From Pectobacterium zantedeschiae (GTDB lineage: Bacteria; Pseudomonadota; Gammaproteobacteria; Enterobacterales; Enterobacteriaceae): DNA of 64,000 bases. Below the pieces are notes generated by a model. The model saw nothing but the letters and a program-made list of their open reading frames with translations. It had not been told where the DNA came from and did not search any database. The stretch is from assembly GCF_004137795.1 (NCBI RefSeq), contig NZ_NWTM01000003.1, forward strand, positions 124,001-188,000, read 5' to 3'. The translations under genes were made by a program, and so were the position numbers. This document shows, piece by piece, positions 8,551 through 17,506 of this stretch; position 1 is the stretch's first letter, and each line of letters begins with the position of its first letter.

Positions 8551-11500
8551 ACTGGCTGCGCTTCCTCCCGCTATTGTTGGTTGCTGCACCGCAGGCATAT
8601 AGCGCAGAAACCACACCGCCAGAGCAATTTTTGATGGAGCAGGTGCGCCTGGGAGAGGCCAGCAACAAAGACGATCTCGTGCGCCAATCGCTTTATCGAC
8701 TGGAACTTATCGATCCAAACAACCCCGAGGTTATCGCAGCCCGATTACGGCTGGCACTGCGTCAAGGCGATCAGGCGCAGGCTCGCCAGCAGTTGGAAAA
8801 ACTGAAGGCAGTAGCACACGACTCTGCCGCCTACCGTCAGTCAGAAATAACGCTGGCACTGACGCAGGAAGACGCACGTCAGCAGTTACAGCAAGCGCGC
8901 CTGTTATCTACCGCCGGGCGCTATGCAGAAGCCAAAGTTCAGTACGACGCGATCTTTCACGGCAATCCGCCAACGCTCGATCTTGCGGTGGAGTATTGGC
9001 GCCTGGTTTCACGCCTGCCCGACCAGCAACCTCTTGCAATTAAGCAACTGGAGGCACTGGATCAGGTCTACCCCAATAATGTGCCACTGCGCATGGTGCT
9101 GGCGCGATTGTTATTTAGCCAGAATCGTAACGAACAAGCCTACCCCCTGCTGAAACAGCTTTCTCACGACGCCGTCGGGCGTAGCCAGGCGGCATCGCTG
9201 TGGCTGGAGATTATTGGCAGGATGCAGGTCACGCCACAAAGTGTGGCTGAACTAAACCGCTTTCTGACCGTTTTTGATGAAGGCGAACAGGCAGAAACCG
9301 CACGTAAAGAACTCAGTCGTCAGCAGGGAATATTAGCCGATCCGGTTTATCAGGGGCGGCTGCGTGCGCTGGCGCAGATTGAGGGCGGCGGCGGCAATAG
9401 CGCCACACTTAATGAGTTGAATAAAGCGCTGGCCGCCACGCCAAACGACCCCGAACTAATCGGTGCCATTGGTCTGGTTTACCTGCGTGCAGGCGATCGG
9501 TCGAAAGCGCTGGTACAGTTCCAGAAGGCATTGCAGGCAGATGTTAACCGCCTGAACAGCGACAAATGGGAAGGGCTCATCCAAAGCACGCAATATTGGA
9601 CCACCATTGCAGAAGGTGACAACGCGCTAAAAGCTAACAACCTATCGCTGGCGCGGCAGAAATATCAGCAGGCACGCCAGATGGATAATACCAATGCTTA
9701 TGCGCTGATTGGTTTGGGCGACGTGGCAGTTGCCAGCAAAAATGATGCTGCCGCTCAGCCGTTCTATCAACAGGCTTTGCACCTTGAACCCGGCAATGAT
9801 AATGCCCTACGTGGACTGGTCGATATTTACCTACGACAGTCGCCGGAGAAAGCGCTCGCTTACCTAAACAGCCTGCCGCGCAGCCAGCAGAATACGATGC
9901 GGGAGACACTTGCTGCCCTGCAACTCGATATCCTGAAACAGCAGGCGGACCAGTTGTCTGAACAGCAGCAGTGGACGCAGGCCGAGGAGAAATATCGTCA
10001 GGCTAACCGACAAGATCCGAACGATGTGTGGCTGGCTTATCACTATGCTCAGACACTGCGCCAACTGCGACAAACGCAGCAGGCAGACAGCGTAGTACAA
10101 CGTGCTACTGCCGTGCCCCCCGACAGCGCGGAGAAGAATTACGTTTACTCACTTTACCTATCGTCCACCAATCGCGATGAGCAAGCCCTCGCTCACCTGA
10201 ATACGCTGCCTGCGGCACAGTGGAGCAATGACATGCGCGATTTATCAAAGCGTCTGACGATTCAAACCACGCTGGCGAAAGCAGAAACGATACGCGATGC
10301 AGGTGACGAATCCGCCGCCATCGCGTTTCTGCGTCAGCAGCCATCTGATACACGTATCGATCTGTTACTGGCAGATTGGGCGCTGGCTCGGGGTGAATAC
10401 GCAACTGCTCTGGCAGAATATCAACGCATCCGCACACGTGAACCACAAAACCCCGACGCCCAGTTGGGTGAGATCGATGCGTTTATCGCGCAGGGGCAGC
10501 AAGATGAGGCACGCCAGCACCTAAACCAACTTCCAGCGCAGGCGGTTGATACGCTCAACGGACAGCGGCGCGTCGCCAACGCCTGGCAAGCGGTAGGCAA
10601 TCCGCAAAAGTCGACAGCGCTTTTCCGTCAGCTAAAAATTGATGCACAGAAAGAGCCTATCGGTCAGGGTAAAGCCCTGGTCTACCGCGATGCAGCACGC
10701 GTTGAGCAACAGCAATCCCAACCGGAACAGGCGCAGCAGGACTATAAACAGGCCATGGTCGCCAGCGGTATTACCCCTGAGCTACCACAAAACGACGATG
10801 ACTACACCCGACTGACACGTAATAAAAGTAGCGACGACTGGCTGCAACGTAGCATCCGCGCCGATGCCGCAGACCTGTATCGCAAACAGGATATTACCGT
10901 CACCCTCGATCATGATTACTCGAGTTCGAGCGGCACCGGTGGGATTTCTGACCTCAGTTCACACGACACCATGTTGCAGTTGGATATGCCGCTGTACGAT
11001 GGCCGCGCCTTCTTCCGCACCGATACCGTGCAGATGAACGCCGGTTCCTTCTCAACGAACAGCAACGGCGCCTACCGGGAAACCTTCGGCACCTGCGCCA
11101 CGCGGGACTGTTTCGACGGCAAATCGCAGAAAGCCACTGGCACCAGCGTTGCCGCAGGCTGGAAGAACGACCGCTGGTCGGCGGATATCGGCACCACGCC
11201 GCTCGGCTTTGACGTGGTCGATGTCGTCGGTGGCGCAAGCTACAGCGGTGACTGGCGGCAAATCGGCTGGACAGCGACGGCCTCGCGCCGCCCGATCTCC
11301 AGCTCATTGCTGGCGTTCGGCGGCACCAAAGATCCCGGCACCGGCATTACCTGGGGCGGCGTACGTGCAACAGGTGTCAGCCTCGGGCTGAGCTATGATC
11401 GGGGCGAAGCGCACGGCGTCTGGAGTGATTTCAGCCTCCACCAGATTACGGGGAAAAACGTGGCCGATAACGATCGCGCCCGTGCGATGGCAGGCTACTA

Positions 11501-12011
11501 CTACAAGCTGATTAACGAAGATAACCGACGCGTCACAGTCGGCCTGAACAGCATGTGGTGGCGCTACCAGAAAGATTTGAGTGGCTACTCACTCGGTCAG
11601 GGCGGCTACTACAGCCCGCAGCAGTACTTCTCGCTGGGTGTGCCGGTGAACTATCGGCAACGGACGGAAAACTGGTCATGGGAACTCGGTGGATCGCTGT
11701 CGTGGTCGCGCTCCTCCACCAAAAACCAGCGTCGCTACCCGCTTGTCGACCTGCTCGGCAACGCCGCGCTCACCGACAGAAACAATATCGAACAGGGCAG
11801 CAGCAGTTCCGGCTTCGGCTATACGGCGCGTGCCATCGTCGAACGCCGACTCAGCTCACACTGGACACTGGGTGTCGGTATCGACATTCAGCAAGCGAAG
11901 GACTACACCCCAAGCCACGGTCTCCTCTACCTGCGCTACTCCGCCTCCGGCTGGCAGGGCGATCTCGACAGCCCACCACAGCCGCTTACGCCGTACGCGG
12001 ACTTTAAATAG
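8532..12011 (+). CDS. bcsC: BcsC, TPR and outer-membrane beta-barrel cellulose exporter
   Basis: 1159 residues, as usual for BcsC. A signal peptide (LPLLLVAAPQAYSA) is followed by a long tetratricopeptide array to about residue 770, with repeats such as ALIGLGDVAVASKNDAAAQP. The C-terminal porin domain from about residue 790 is rich in aromatic and glycine residues (LDMPLYDGRAFFRTDT, GLLYLRYSASGW) and ends in DFK. The TPRs span the periplasm and the barrel exports the glucan. It is the last gene of bcsRQABZC. Its stop is only 6 bp from the stop of the convergent regulator, with no hairpin between. Confidence 0.95.
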   Translation: MHNNTLNWLRFLPLLLVAAPQAYSAETTPPEQFLMEQVRLGEASNKDDLVRQSLYRLELIDPNNPEVIAARLRLALRQGDQAQARQQLEKLKAVAHDSAAYRQSEITLALTQEDARQQLQQARLLSTAGRYAEAKVQYDAIFHGNPPTLDLAVEYWRLVSRLPDQQPLAIKQLEALDQVYPNNVPLRMVLARLLFSQNRNEQAYPLLKQLSHDAVGRSQAASLWLEIIGRMQVTPQSVAELNRFLTVFDEGEQAETARKELSRQQGILADPVYQGRLRALAQIEGGGGNSATLNELNKALAATPNDPELIGAIGLVYLRAGDRSKALVQFQKALQADVNRLNSDKWEGLIQSTQYWTTIAEGDNALKANNLSLARQKYQQARQMDNTNAYALIGLGDVAVASKNDAAAQPFYQQALHLEPGNDNALRGLVDIYLRQSPEKALAYLNSLPRSQQNTMRETLAALQLDILKQQADQLSEQQQWTQAEEKYRQANRQDPNDVWLAYHYAQTLRQLRQTQQADSVVQRATAVPPDSAEKNYVYSLYLSSTNRDEQALAHLNTLPAAQWSNDMRDLSKRLTIQTTLAKAETIRDAGDESAAIAFLRQQPSDTRIDLLLADWALARGEYATALAEYQRIRTREPQNPDAQLGEIDAFIAQGQQDEARQHLNQLPAQAVDTLNGQRRVANAWQAVGNPQKSTALFRQLKIDAQKEPIGQGKALVYRDAARVEQQQSQPEQAQQDYKQAMVASGITPELPQNDDDYTRLTRNKSSDDWLQRSIRADAADLYRKQDITVTLDHDYSSSSGTGGISDLSSHDTMLQLDMPLYDGRAFFRTDTVQMNAGSFSTNSNGAYRETFGTCATRDCFDGKSQKATGTSVAAGWKNDRWSADIGTTPLGFDVVDVVGGASYSGDWRQIGWTATASRRPISSSLLAFGGTKDPGTGITWGGVRATGVSLGLSYDRGEAHGVWSDFSLHQITGKNVADNDRARAMAGYYYKLINEDNRRVTVGLNSMWWRYQKDLSGYSLGQGGYYSPQQYFSLGVPVNYRQRTENWSWELGGSLSWSRSSTKNQRRYPLVDLLGNAALTDRNNIEQGSSSSGFGYTARAIVERRLSSHWTLGVGIDIQQAKDYTPSHGLLYLRYSASGWQGDLDSPPQPLTPYADFK

Positions 12012-12017
12012 CGGATA

Positions 12018-13076
12018 TCAGGAAAGATTGAGAGCTTCGTCTTTGCGCCACTGGCGCGGGCTGATGCCAAACCAGCGACGGAATGCGCGGGAAAAGGCGC
12101 TCACCTCGGAATAGCCGAGCAGCAGCGCCATTTCCGAAATCGGCAGTTGTTTTTGTTGCAAGTAGTGCGTCGCCATTTCACAGCGCAACTTGTCTACCAA
12201 TAGTGAAAAACTAAGCCCCTCTTCCCGCAGGCGGCGCTGGAGCGACCAGCTCGACAAACCGACTTTTTCTGCCACCTCTTCCAGCGTCGGCTCTTTCTGC
12301 ATCAATAACAGATGAACCTGCGTGCGCACCTGATCGACAATACTTTGCTGTGGCGACGTTTCATTCAGGCGGCGAATGGCATCCTGCATCACCAACAGCA
12401 GCGTCATATCACGATCCGGCATAGTGCGGGTCAGTTGGTGTTTGGGAATAAGCAGAGAGTTATAGGGTTGGTCGAAGTAAACAGGCGCATCGAACACCTT
12501 ACAGTGCTCATGCCACATTTCAGGACGTGGATGCTCAAAATGCACTTCGCGTGGTGCCCAGTGCTTACCCAATACATGGCGAATCAGGTTGAGCAGCATA
12601 CCCAGCGTCAGCTCAGCATCCTGGCGGCGATGTAGGATGGCACCGTGTCGGACCTGATAATCCAACCGCCAGCAGTCACCTTTATCGACCATGCGCGTCA
12701 GCGTGTCATGTTGATGACAGGGAAATGCCTTCACCACATTGTGCAGCGCCTGCTCCAGCGTATCCGAACATAAACCGATATAGCCGATCAGGCCTAATGA
12801 CTGCGGTTTAAACTGCTTGCCGTAGCGTAAACCGAAATTATCAACGCCCGAATTACGTGCCGCTTCCTCCATCACACGGCAATAATTCACCAGCCCCAGA
12901 CTGAGCGTTGGGCTGGCGAGCAGCTCAGGATCGACGCCGCTGATGCCGAAGATACGATCGGCATCACCACCGTTATCATGAATAAAGTCGCCAAGCCCGC
13001 TTGCTGCCGCTGCCAACACGCCACAGTTGCGGGAGAACGCCGCATTCAGCGCCGAAGAGTACGTCACGTTTTCCAT
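12018..13076 (-). CDS. AraC-family regulator with OruR-type N-terminal domain
   Basis: 352 residues. The N-terminal part (from FIHDNGGDADRIFGISGVD on) resembles the Arabinose_bd/OruR-type ligand domain. The C-terminal 100 residues are a double helix-turn-helix (LEEVAEKVGLSSWSLQRRL, then LLLGYSEVSAFSRAFRRWFG). It starts at ATG 13076 behind AAAGG. It lies downstream of the amino-alcohol kinase gene on the same strand. By position it may control the kinase, permease and PLP-enzyme genes in response to their substrate. The ligand cannot be read from the sequence; control of bcs is less likely because the genes only converge. Confidence 0.85.
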   Translation of the reverse strand: MENVTYSSALNAAFSRNCGVLAAAASGLGDFIHDNGGDADRIFGISGVDPELLASPTLSLGLVNYCRVMEEAARNSGVDNFGLRYGKQFKPQSLGLIGYIGLCSDTLEQALHNVVKAFPCHQHDTLTRMVDKGDCWRLDYQVRHGAILHRRQDAELTLGMLLNLIRHVLGKHWAPREVHFEHPRPEMWHEHCKVFDAPVYFDQPYNSLLIPKHQLTRTMPDRDMTLLLVMQDAIRRLNETSPQQSIVDQVRTQVHLLLMQKEPTLEEVAEKVGLSSWSLQRRLREEGLSFSLLVDKLRCEMATHYLQQKQLPISEMALLLGYSEVSAFSRAFRRWFGISPRQWRKDEALNLS

Positions 13077-13248
13077 TGCCTTTCACCTCGCCGTATCACA
13101 CGGCCCGCCAACGGGCCATGAAACGATCAGCAAGCTTAATACCAGCAAGTTTCGTACCAGTCCGTAATGACGTGAAATCAATGGGTTAAAAACAGCACGC
13201 CGGGCGAACAGGCATTACCATAGCGCAAGCTGCCCACCCGTGGTGCAT

Positions 13249-14256
13249 TCAGGCCACTCCAAGCGGCAGGTCGCGGGTTTCCAAATAACGTCGACACAGG
13301 CGAACACTGTGGCTCGCCCAGTCGGGCCCAAGACTCTGCGCCATCTCCGTTTCCGCATGTGACCCTACCCACGCGGTAAGCTGGATACGCCGTTGAATCA
13401 GCAGCGTCGGCAGCAGCGCCAATTCTTCATCACTGACGTGGGCCACACGTTCATAGCCACATAGCCAGTTTTCAACCCATTCGGCTGCGCGTGGATGATG
13501 CTCCACAAAGCTAATCGCCGCCGCCAGATCGTGCAGATACCAGCCCATACCGCAGTCATCAAAATCGATGACTCGCGTTTCGCCGCGATGCAGAAGCAGG
13601 TTGGTCAGGCGCAGGTCGGCATGAATCAACCCATAGCGGTGCGGCGCTTTGCCAAATTCCGCCATTTCTGCCCCCATGCGCTCGACAGCCGCCTCGACAA
13701 TACCGTGTTCGCTACGCGATAGATTAGGCGCGTCACGCCAACTCCCCCAGTGGCTCTGCGCACTCACCATCGTATGATGATCCCAGACAATCCGCTGGAA
13801 GCCGTCAGGTTTTTGCCACTGGCGGCTATGCTGATGCAGGTGGGCGGTAATCTCGCCCAGTTGCCGGAACGCTCGCGGATCAATGCTGGTGGTCGGCATC
13901 TCGCCGTCAATCCAGTGAAACAGCACAGCGTAGCGACAGGAACCATCCGATAAATCCAGCGACTGCACTCGCTCCCCGCTCGCATCACGTATCGCTTCTG
14001 GAACCAGAATTCCCGTCTCACGTAGCGCATCCAACCACAGCAGCTCACTTTCAATCTCCGATTTCTGGTGATAGTGACTGCGATGTAGCCGCAACGCGTA
14101 GCGTTTACCCGCTGACGTAACAAGAAACGTCGCATTTTCCGAGCGGCACAGCAGCCGTACTTCCCCTTGCAACGCTGCCGGATAGCAGGCAAGCGCCCGG
14201 TGCGCCAGTGAGGTAATTTCCGCATTATTTAAGGTGTCATATTGTTTAGCACTCAT
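13249..14256 (-). CDS. APH-fold phosphotransferase, probable amino-alcohol (ethanolamine) kinase
   Basis: 335 residues from ATG 14256, with GGAG about nine bases upstream; longer in-frame extensions have no ribosome site. The protein-kinase-like aminoglycoside/choline kinase fold is shown by the catalytic loop HADLRLTNLL and the metal-binding IDFDD. The N-terminal lobe has ENATFLV and a YALRLHR lysine-replacement strand. It is divergent from an ethanolamine-type permease and a class III PLP enzyme. Erwinia carotovora is known biochemically to use an amino-alcohol kinase plus a phospho-lyase for ethanolamine and 1-amino-2-propanol, and hydroxylysine kinase shares this fold. Phosphorylation of ethanolamine or a related amino alcohol is inferred from this context. 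A homoserine-kinase-like role is the main alternative. Confidence 0.75.
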   Translation of the reverse strand: MSAKQYDTLNNAEITSLAHRALACYPAALQGEVRLLCRSENATFLVTSAGKRYALRLHRSHYHQKSEIESELLWLDALRETGILVPEAIRDASGERVQSLDLSDGSCRYAVLFHWIDGEMPTTSIDPRAFRQLGEITAHLHQHSRQWQKPDGFQRIVWDHHTMVSAQSHWGSWRDAPNLSRSEHGIVEAAVERMGAEMAEFGKAPHRYGLIHADLRLTNLLLHRGETRVIDFDDCGMGWYLHDLAAAISFVEHHPRAAEWVENWLCGYERVAHVSDEELALLPTLLIQRRIQLTAWVGSHAETEMAQSLGPDWASHSVRLCRRYLETRDLPLGVA

Positions 14257-14514
14257 GGTTCCCACTCCGACGCGAGTCAACGAGCGTTCAGCATGGCGTG
14301 TGTCGTACAGAGAAACTTGACGCACCAGAACCCATGTTTGACCCCAGATGGCGTACGCGCGATACCCACCGTAAAAGTTGACTTCAGCGCGCAGCATTCG
14401 ATACGCCCGCGTCAAGTTTTCCACCGACAAGCGTGGGCATTATCGCTACACAAGCCAACAGGGGTTGCCGTACTGGCCCTAAATAACCATGAGCAGACTG
14501 ACGGGGATAATGTG
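14257..14514. promoter_or_regulatory. Divergent control region, kinase / permease
   Basis: 258 bp between the kinase start (14256, leftward) and the permease start (14515, rightward). No gene is seen, although both frames are open outward from it. It should hold both promoters and probably the site of the nearby AraC-type regulator; I could not pick out a convincing operator. Confidence 0.4.
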
Positions 14515-15876
14515 ATGACGAGCAAATTAAAGCCCACGCTGGGCGCCCTGCATTTGTGGGGTATCGCGGTAGGACTGGTAATTTCTGGTGAGTATTTTGG
14601 CTGGAGCTACGGCTGGGGCGTCGCTGGCACGTTGGGATTTTTAGTCACCACGCTGTTCATCGCCGCCATGTACACCTGTTTTATTTTTAGCTTTACCGAA
14701 CTCACGACGGCGATCCCACATGCCGGCGGCCCTTTTGCCTATAGCCGACTGGCGTTCGGCGATTTGGGTGGCCTGATTGCCGGTATGGCCACGCTAATTG
14801 AGTTTGTTTTTGCACCGCCCGCTATTTCGATGGCAATTGGTGCCTATCTGAACGTGCAATACCCTGAGCTAAATCCCAAATTCGCCGCCGTTGGCGCATA
14901 CCTTATCTTCATGAGCCTAAACATTCTTGGCGTGAAGCTGGCAGCGATGTTTGAGCTGGTGGTCACGTTGCTGGCCGTCATGGAGCTTTTGGTGTTTATG
15001 GGTGTAGTCGCGCCAGGTTTCAGCCTGAGTAATTTCGTGGCGCACGGCTGGGCTGGGCAGAATGAGTTTTCGCCAAGTGCCATTTCAGGCATGTTTGCGG
15101 CAATTCCGTTCGCTATCTGGTTCTTCCTCGCTATCGAAGGTGCGGCAATGGCAGCCGAGGAGGCGAAAGATCCGAAGCGAACCATCCCACGTGCCTACGT
15201 GAGCGGCATCCTGACGCTGGTGGTGCTGGCGCTTGGCGTGATGCTGATGGCTGGCGGTGTGGGCGACTGGCGTCAGCTCTCCGACCTTAACGATCCCCTA
15301 CCACAGGCCATGAAGCTCATCGTCGGGGAAAACTCCAACTGGATGCACATGCTGGTGTGGATTGGTCTGTTCGGTCTTATCGCCAGCTTCCACGGTATTA
15401 TTCTGGGCTACTCCCGTCAGTTCTTCGCACTGGCGCGCGCAGGCTATCTCCCACCGGGGCTTGCCAAACTGTCCCGTTTCCACACGCCACACCGCGCGAT
15501 TCTGGCTGGTGGTGCAATCGGGATTGCAGCCATCTTTTGCGACGGGATTAACTTACAAGGCATGAACCTGACGGCAGCGATGATTACCATGGCGGTTTTT
15601 GGTGCGATCGTCATGTACATCATGAGCATGTTAAGTCTGTTTCGCCTACGCCGCAGCGCACCCAATATGGCACGCAGCTATCGTGCGCCCGGTTACCCCA
15701 TCATCCCCGCATTCGCACTCGTCTGCGCCATCATCTGCCTGATTGCGATGCTCTGGTTTAACCCGGTGATTGGTGGGCTGTTCTGCACCTTTATGCTGCT
15801 CGGCTACCTCTATTTCCTGACCACCAAAGCACGACGGGAACATCTGCTTGAGCCGCTTGTCGCCGATGCCAACTAA
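14515..15876 (+). CDS. Ethanolamine-type permease (APC superfamily)
   Basis: 453 residues from ATG 14515 (MTSKLKPTLGALHLWGIAVG), with GGGGAT about ten bases upstream. The frame stays open further 5' but that extension lacks hydrophobic or family-like sequence. About twelve hydrophobic segments. The first block, GLVISGEYFGWSYGWG, and the following AIPHAGGPFAYSRLAFG closely resemble the ethanolamine permease (Eat) family of amino acid/polyamine/organocation transporters. It lies 33 bp before the PLP enzyme, so the two form an operon. Likely role: uptake of ethanolamine or a related amino alcohol across the inner membrane for the kinase and lyase beside it. Confidence 0.82.
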   Translation: MTSKLKPTLGALHLWGIAVGLVISGEYFGWSYGWGVAGTLGFLVTTLFIAAMYTCFIFSFTELTTAIPHAGGPFAYSRLAFGDLGGLIAGMATLIEFVFAPPAISMAIGAYLNVQYPELNPKFAAVGAYLIFMSLNILGVKLAAMFELVVTLLAVMELLVFMGVVAPGFSLSNFVAHGWAGQNEFSPSAISGMFAAIPFAIWFFLAIEGAAMAAEEAKDPKRTIPRAYVSGILTLVVLALGVMLMAGGVGDWRQLSDLNDPLPQAMKLIVGENSNWMHMLVWIGLFGLIASFHGIILGYSRQFFALARAGYLPPGLAKLSRFHTPHRAILAGGAIGIAAIFCDGINLQGMNLTAAMITMAVFGAIVMYIMSMLSLFRLRRSAPNMARSYRAPGYPIIPAFALVCAIICLIAMLWFNPVIGGLFCTFMLLGYLYFLTTKARREHLLEPLVADAN

Positions 15877-15909
15877 TACTGAGGCGCACATTTTATAACG
15901 GGAGTGATT

Positions 15910-17253
15910 ATGGCAACACGTTCAACCATCATGGATACCAACAGTTTCCGCGCCGAGCATGCCGACGCGCTGAGCACGGATATCCGTATGCTGACCGATA
16001 AACGCAGCAAGGTATTGGGCGAATCCTATCGGCTGTTTTACCGCAAACCCGTTCATCTGGTGCGCGGTGAAGGACAATACCTGTGGGATGCCGACGGCAA
16101 GAAATACCTCGATGTGTATAACAATGTCGCCAGCATCGGCCACTGCCACCCTGCGGTGATAGAAGCCGTACACCAACAGATGACGATGCTCAATACCCAC
16201 ACGCGCTATCTGCATGAGCGTATTCTGGACTATTCGGAGCAGCTACTCGCCACAGCACCCGAAGCGATTAACCGCGCTATGTATATGTGCACCGGTTCAG
16301 AAGCTAACGATTTGGCAATCCGCGTGGCTCGCGCCTGGAGCGGCGGCACGGGTGTGATCGTAACACGCGAAGCCTACCACGGCACCAGCGAGCTGACCTC
16401 CGGCGCCTCGCCAGCGTTAGGCAGCGGTCAACCGCTGGCAGCAACGACCCGACTGGTGCCGCCGCCGGACGCCTACCGCGTTAATACGCCGGACTTGGGC
16501 GTGTGGTTTGCCAATGAAATCCAGAAACAGATCGACGACATGGCGGCGCACGGCATCAAGTTCGCCGCGTTTCTCGCGGATTCCATCTTTTCTTCCGATG
16601 GCGTACACCCCAATCCGCGCGGCTTTTTGCGTCCTGTGGTTGATGTGGTTCACCGCAATGGCGGTATTTTCATCGCTGATGAAGTCCAGCCCGGTTTTGC
16701 ACGCACTGGCGACGCCTTCTGGGGCTTCGCACGGCATGACGTGGTGCCGGATATCATCACCACCGGAAAACCGATGGGCAACGGCATCCCGGTTTCCGGG
16801 CTGCTGGCGAAAAGTGATGTGCTCGCCGCCTTCAGCGATCAGATCCCCTACTTCAACACGTTCGGCGGGAATCCAGTGGCGATGGCCGCAGCACAGGCGG
16901 TGCTGAAGGTGATCCACGATGAACAACTTCAGGAACACAGTCGCGTCGTCGGCGCACAGCTGCTGGCGGAACTGGCCACTCTGCAAGACAAATACGCCAG
17001 TGTAGGCAACGTGCGCGGTGCAGGATTATTCATCGGATTTGAGTTGGTGAGCGACAGAGAAAGCAAAACGCCGGATAAAACGCTGGCACTAAATCTGACG
17101 GAAGCGCTACGCGACCGCGGTGTTCTAACATCAGTCGCGGGGCCTTACGGCAACGTGCTGAAACTGCGTCCGCCGCTGGCATTCCAGACTCAGGACATCG
17201 ACTGGCTGGTCGGCGCGCTGGATGACTGTATGGGGGCACTAACCCACGGCTGA
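15910..17253 (+). CDS. Class III PLP enzyme, probable amino-alcohol-phosphate phospho-lyase
   Basis: 447 residues from ATG 15910 behind GGAG (15901-15904). It has the fold-type I class III aminotransferase signature: MYMCTGSEANDLAIRVAR, IADEVQPGFARTG and the PLP lysine in TTGKPMGNG (K287). The closest relatives I can name are the AGXT2L group (ethanolamine-phosphate and phosphohydroxylysine phospho-lyases), which eliminate phosphate and ammonia rather than transfer an amino group. With an APH-type kinase and an ethanolamine permease alongside, phosphoethanolamine to acetaldehyde, ammonia and phosphate is the best guess. A true aminotransferase remains possible, since sequence alone does not separate the two. 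Confidence 0.78.
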   Translation: MATRSTIMDTNSFRAEHADALSTDIRMLTDKRSKVLGESYRLFYRKPVHLVRGEGQYLWDADGKKYLDVYNNVASIGHCHPAVIEAVHQQMTMLNTHTRYLHERILDYSEQLLATAPEAINRAMYMCTGSEANDLAIRVARAWSGGTGVIVTREAYHGTSELTSGASPALGSGQPLAATTRLVPPPDAYRVNTPDLGVWFANEIQKQIDDMAAHGIKFAAFLADSIFSSDGVHPNPRGFLRPVVDVVHRNGGIFIADEVQPGFARTGDAFWGFARHDVVPDIITTGKPMGNGIPVSGLLAKSDVLAAFSDQIPYFNTFGGNPVAMAAAQAVLKVIHDEQLQEHSRVVGAQLLAELATLQDKYASVGNVRGAGLFIGFELVSDRESKTPDKTLALNLTEALRDRGVLTSVAGPYGNVLKLRPPLAFQTQDIDWLVGALDDCMGALTHG

Positions 17254-17266
17254 TTTCGATCTCCTT

Positions 17267-17300
17267 TCATTGGGTTTCCATCACAGCGGAAACCCAATGA
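17267..17300. terminator. Perfect 13-bp stem-loop after the PLP enzyme gene
   Basis: TCATTGGGTTTCC (17267-17279) pairs perfectly with GGAAACCCAATGA (17288-17300) around an 8-base loop, 14 bp after the stop. No uninterrupted T-run follows directly, so termination is likely but not certain. Confidence 0.6.
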
Positions 17301-17357
17301 TAAATATCAAAATTACCCTTTTTTACGATATAGTCACCCACCCATCCACATAAAAAC

Positions 17358-17370
17358 GATAATGAGTATC
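17358..17370. promoter_or_regulatory. Candidate Fur box before the TPS/CDI operon
   Basis: GATAATGAGTATC matches the 7-1-7 Fur core GATAATGATTATC at 12 of 13 positions. It sits in a longer perfect inverted repeat (17350-17361 with 17367-17378), about 140 bp before the transporter gene. The same palindrome could form an RNA hairpin, so the repeat might instead belong to a terminator. Confidence 0.45.
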
Positions 17371-17506
17371 GTTTTTATTATCGTTTAAAGAATTTCTCAA
17401 CTTATTCTGTCGAATTTTTATTCGACACCGATTTTACCTAGCCACGGAATAAGGATTTTGTGTATATAAGTAAAAAATGTAACTTATCGTAAGGATTTAT
17501 CTTGTT

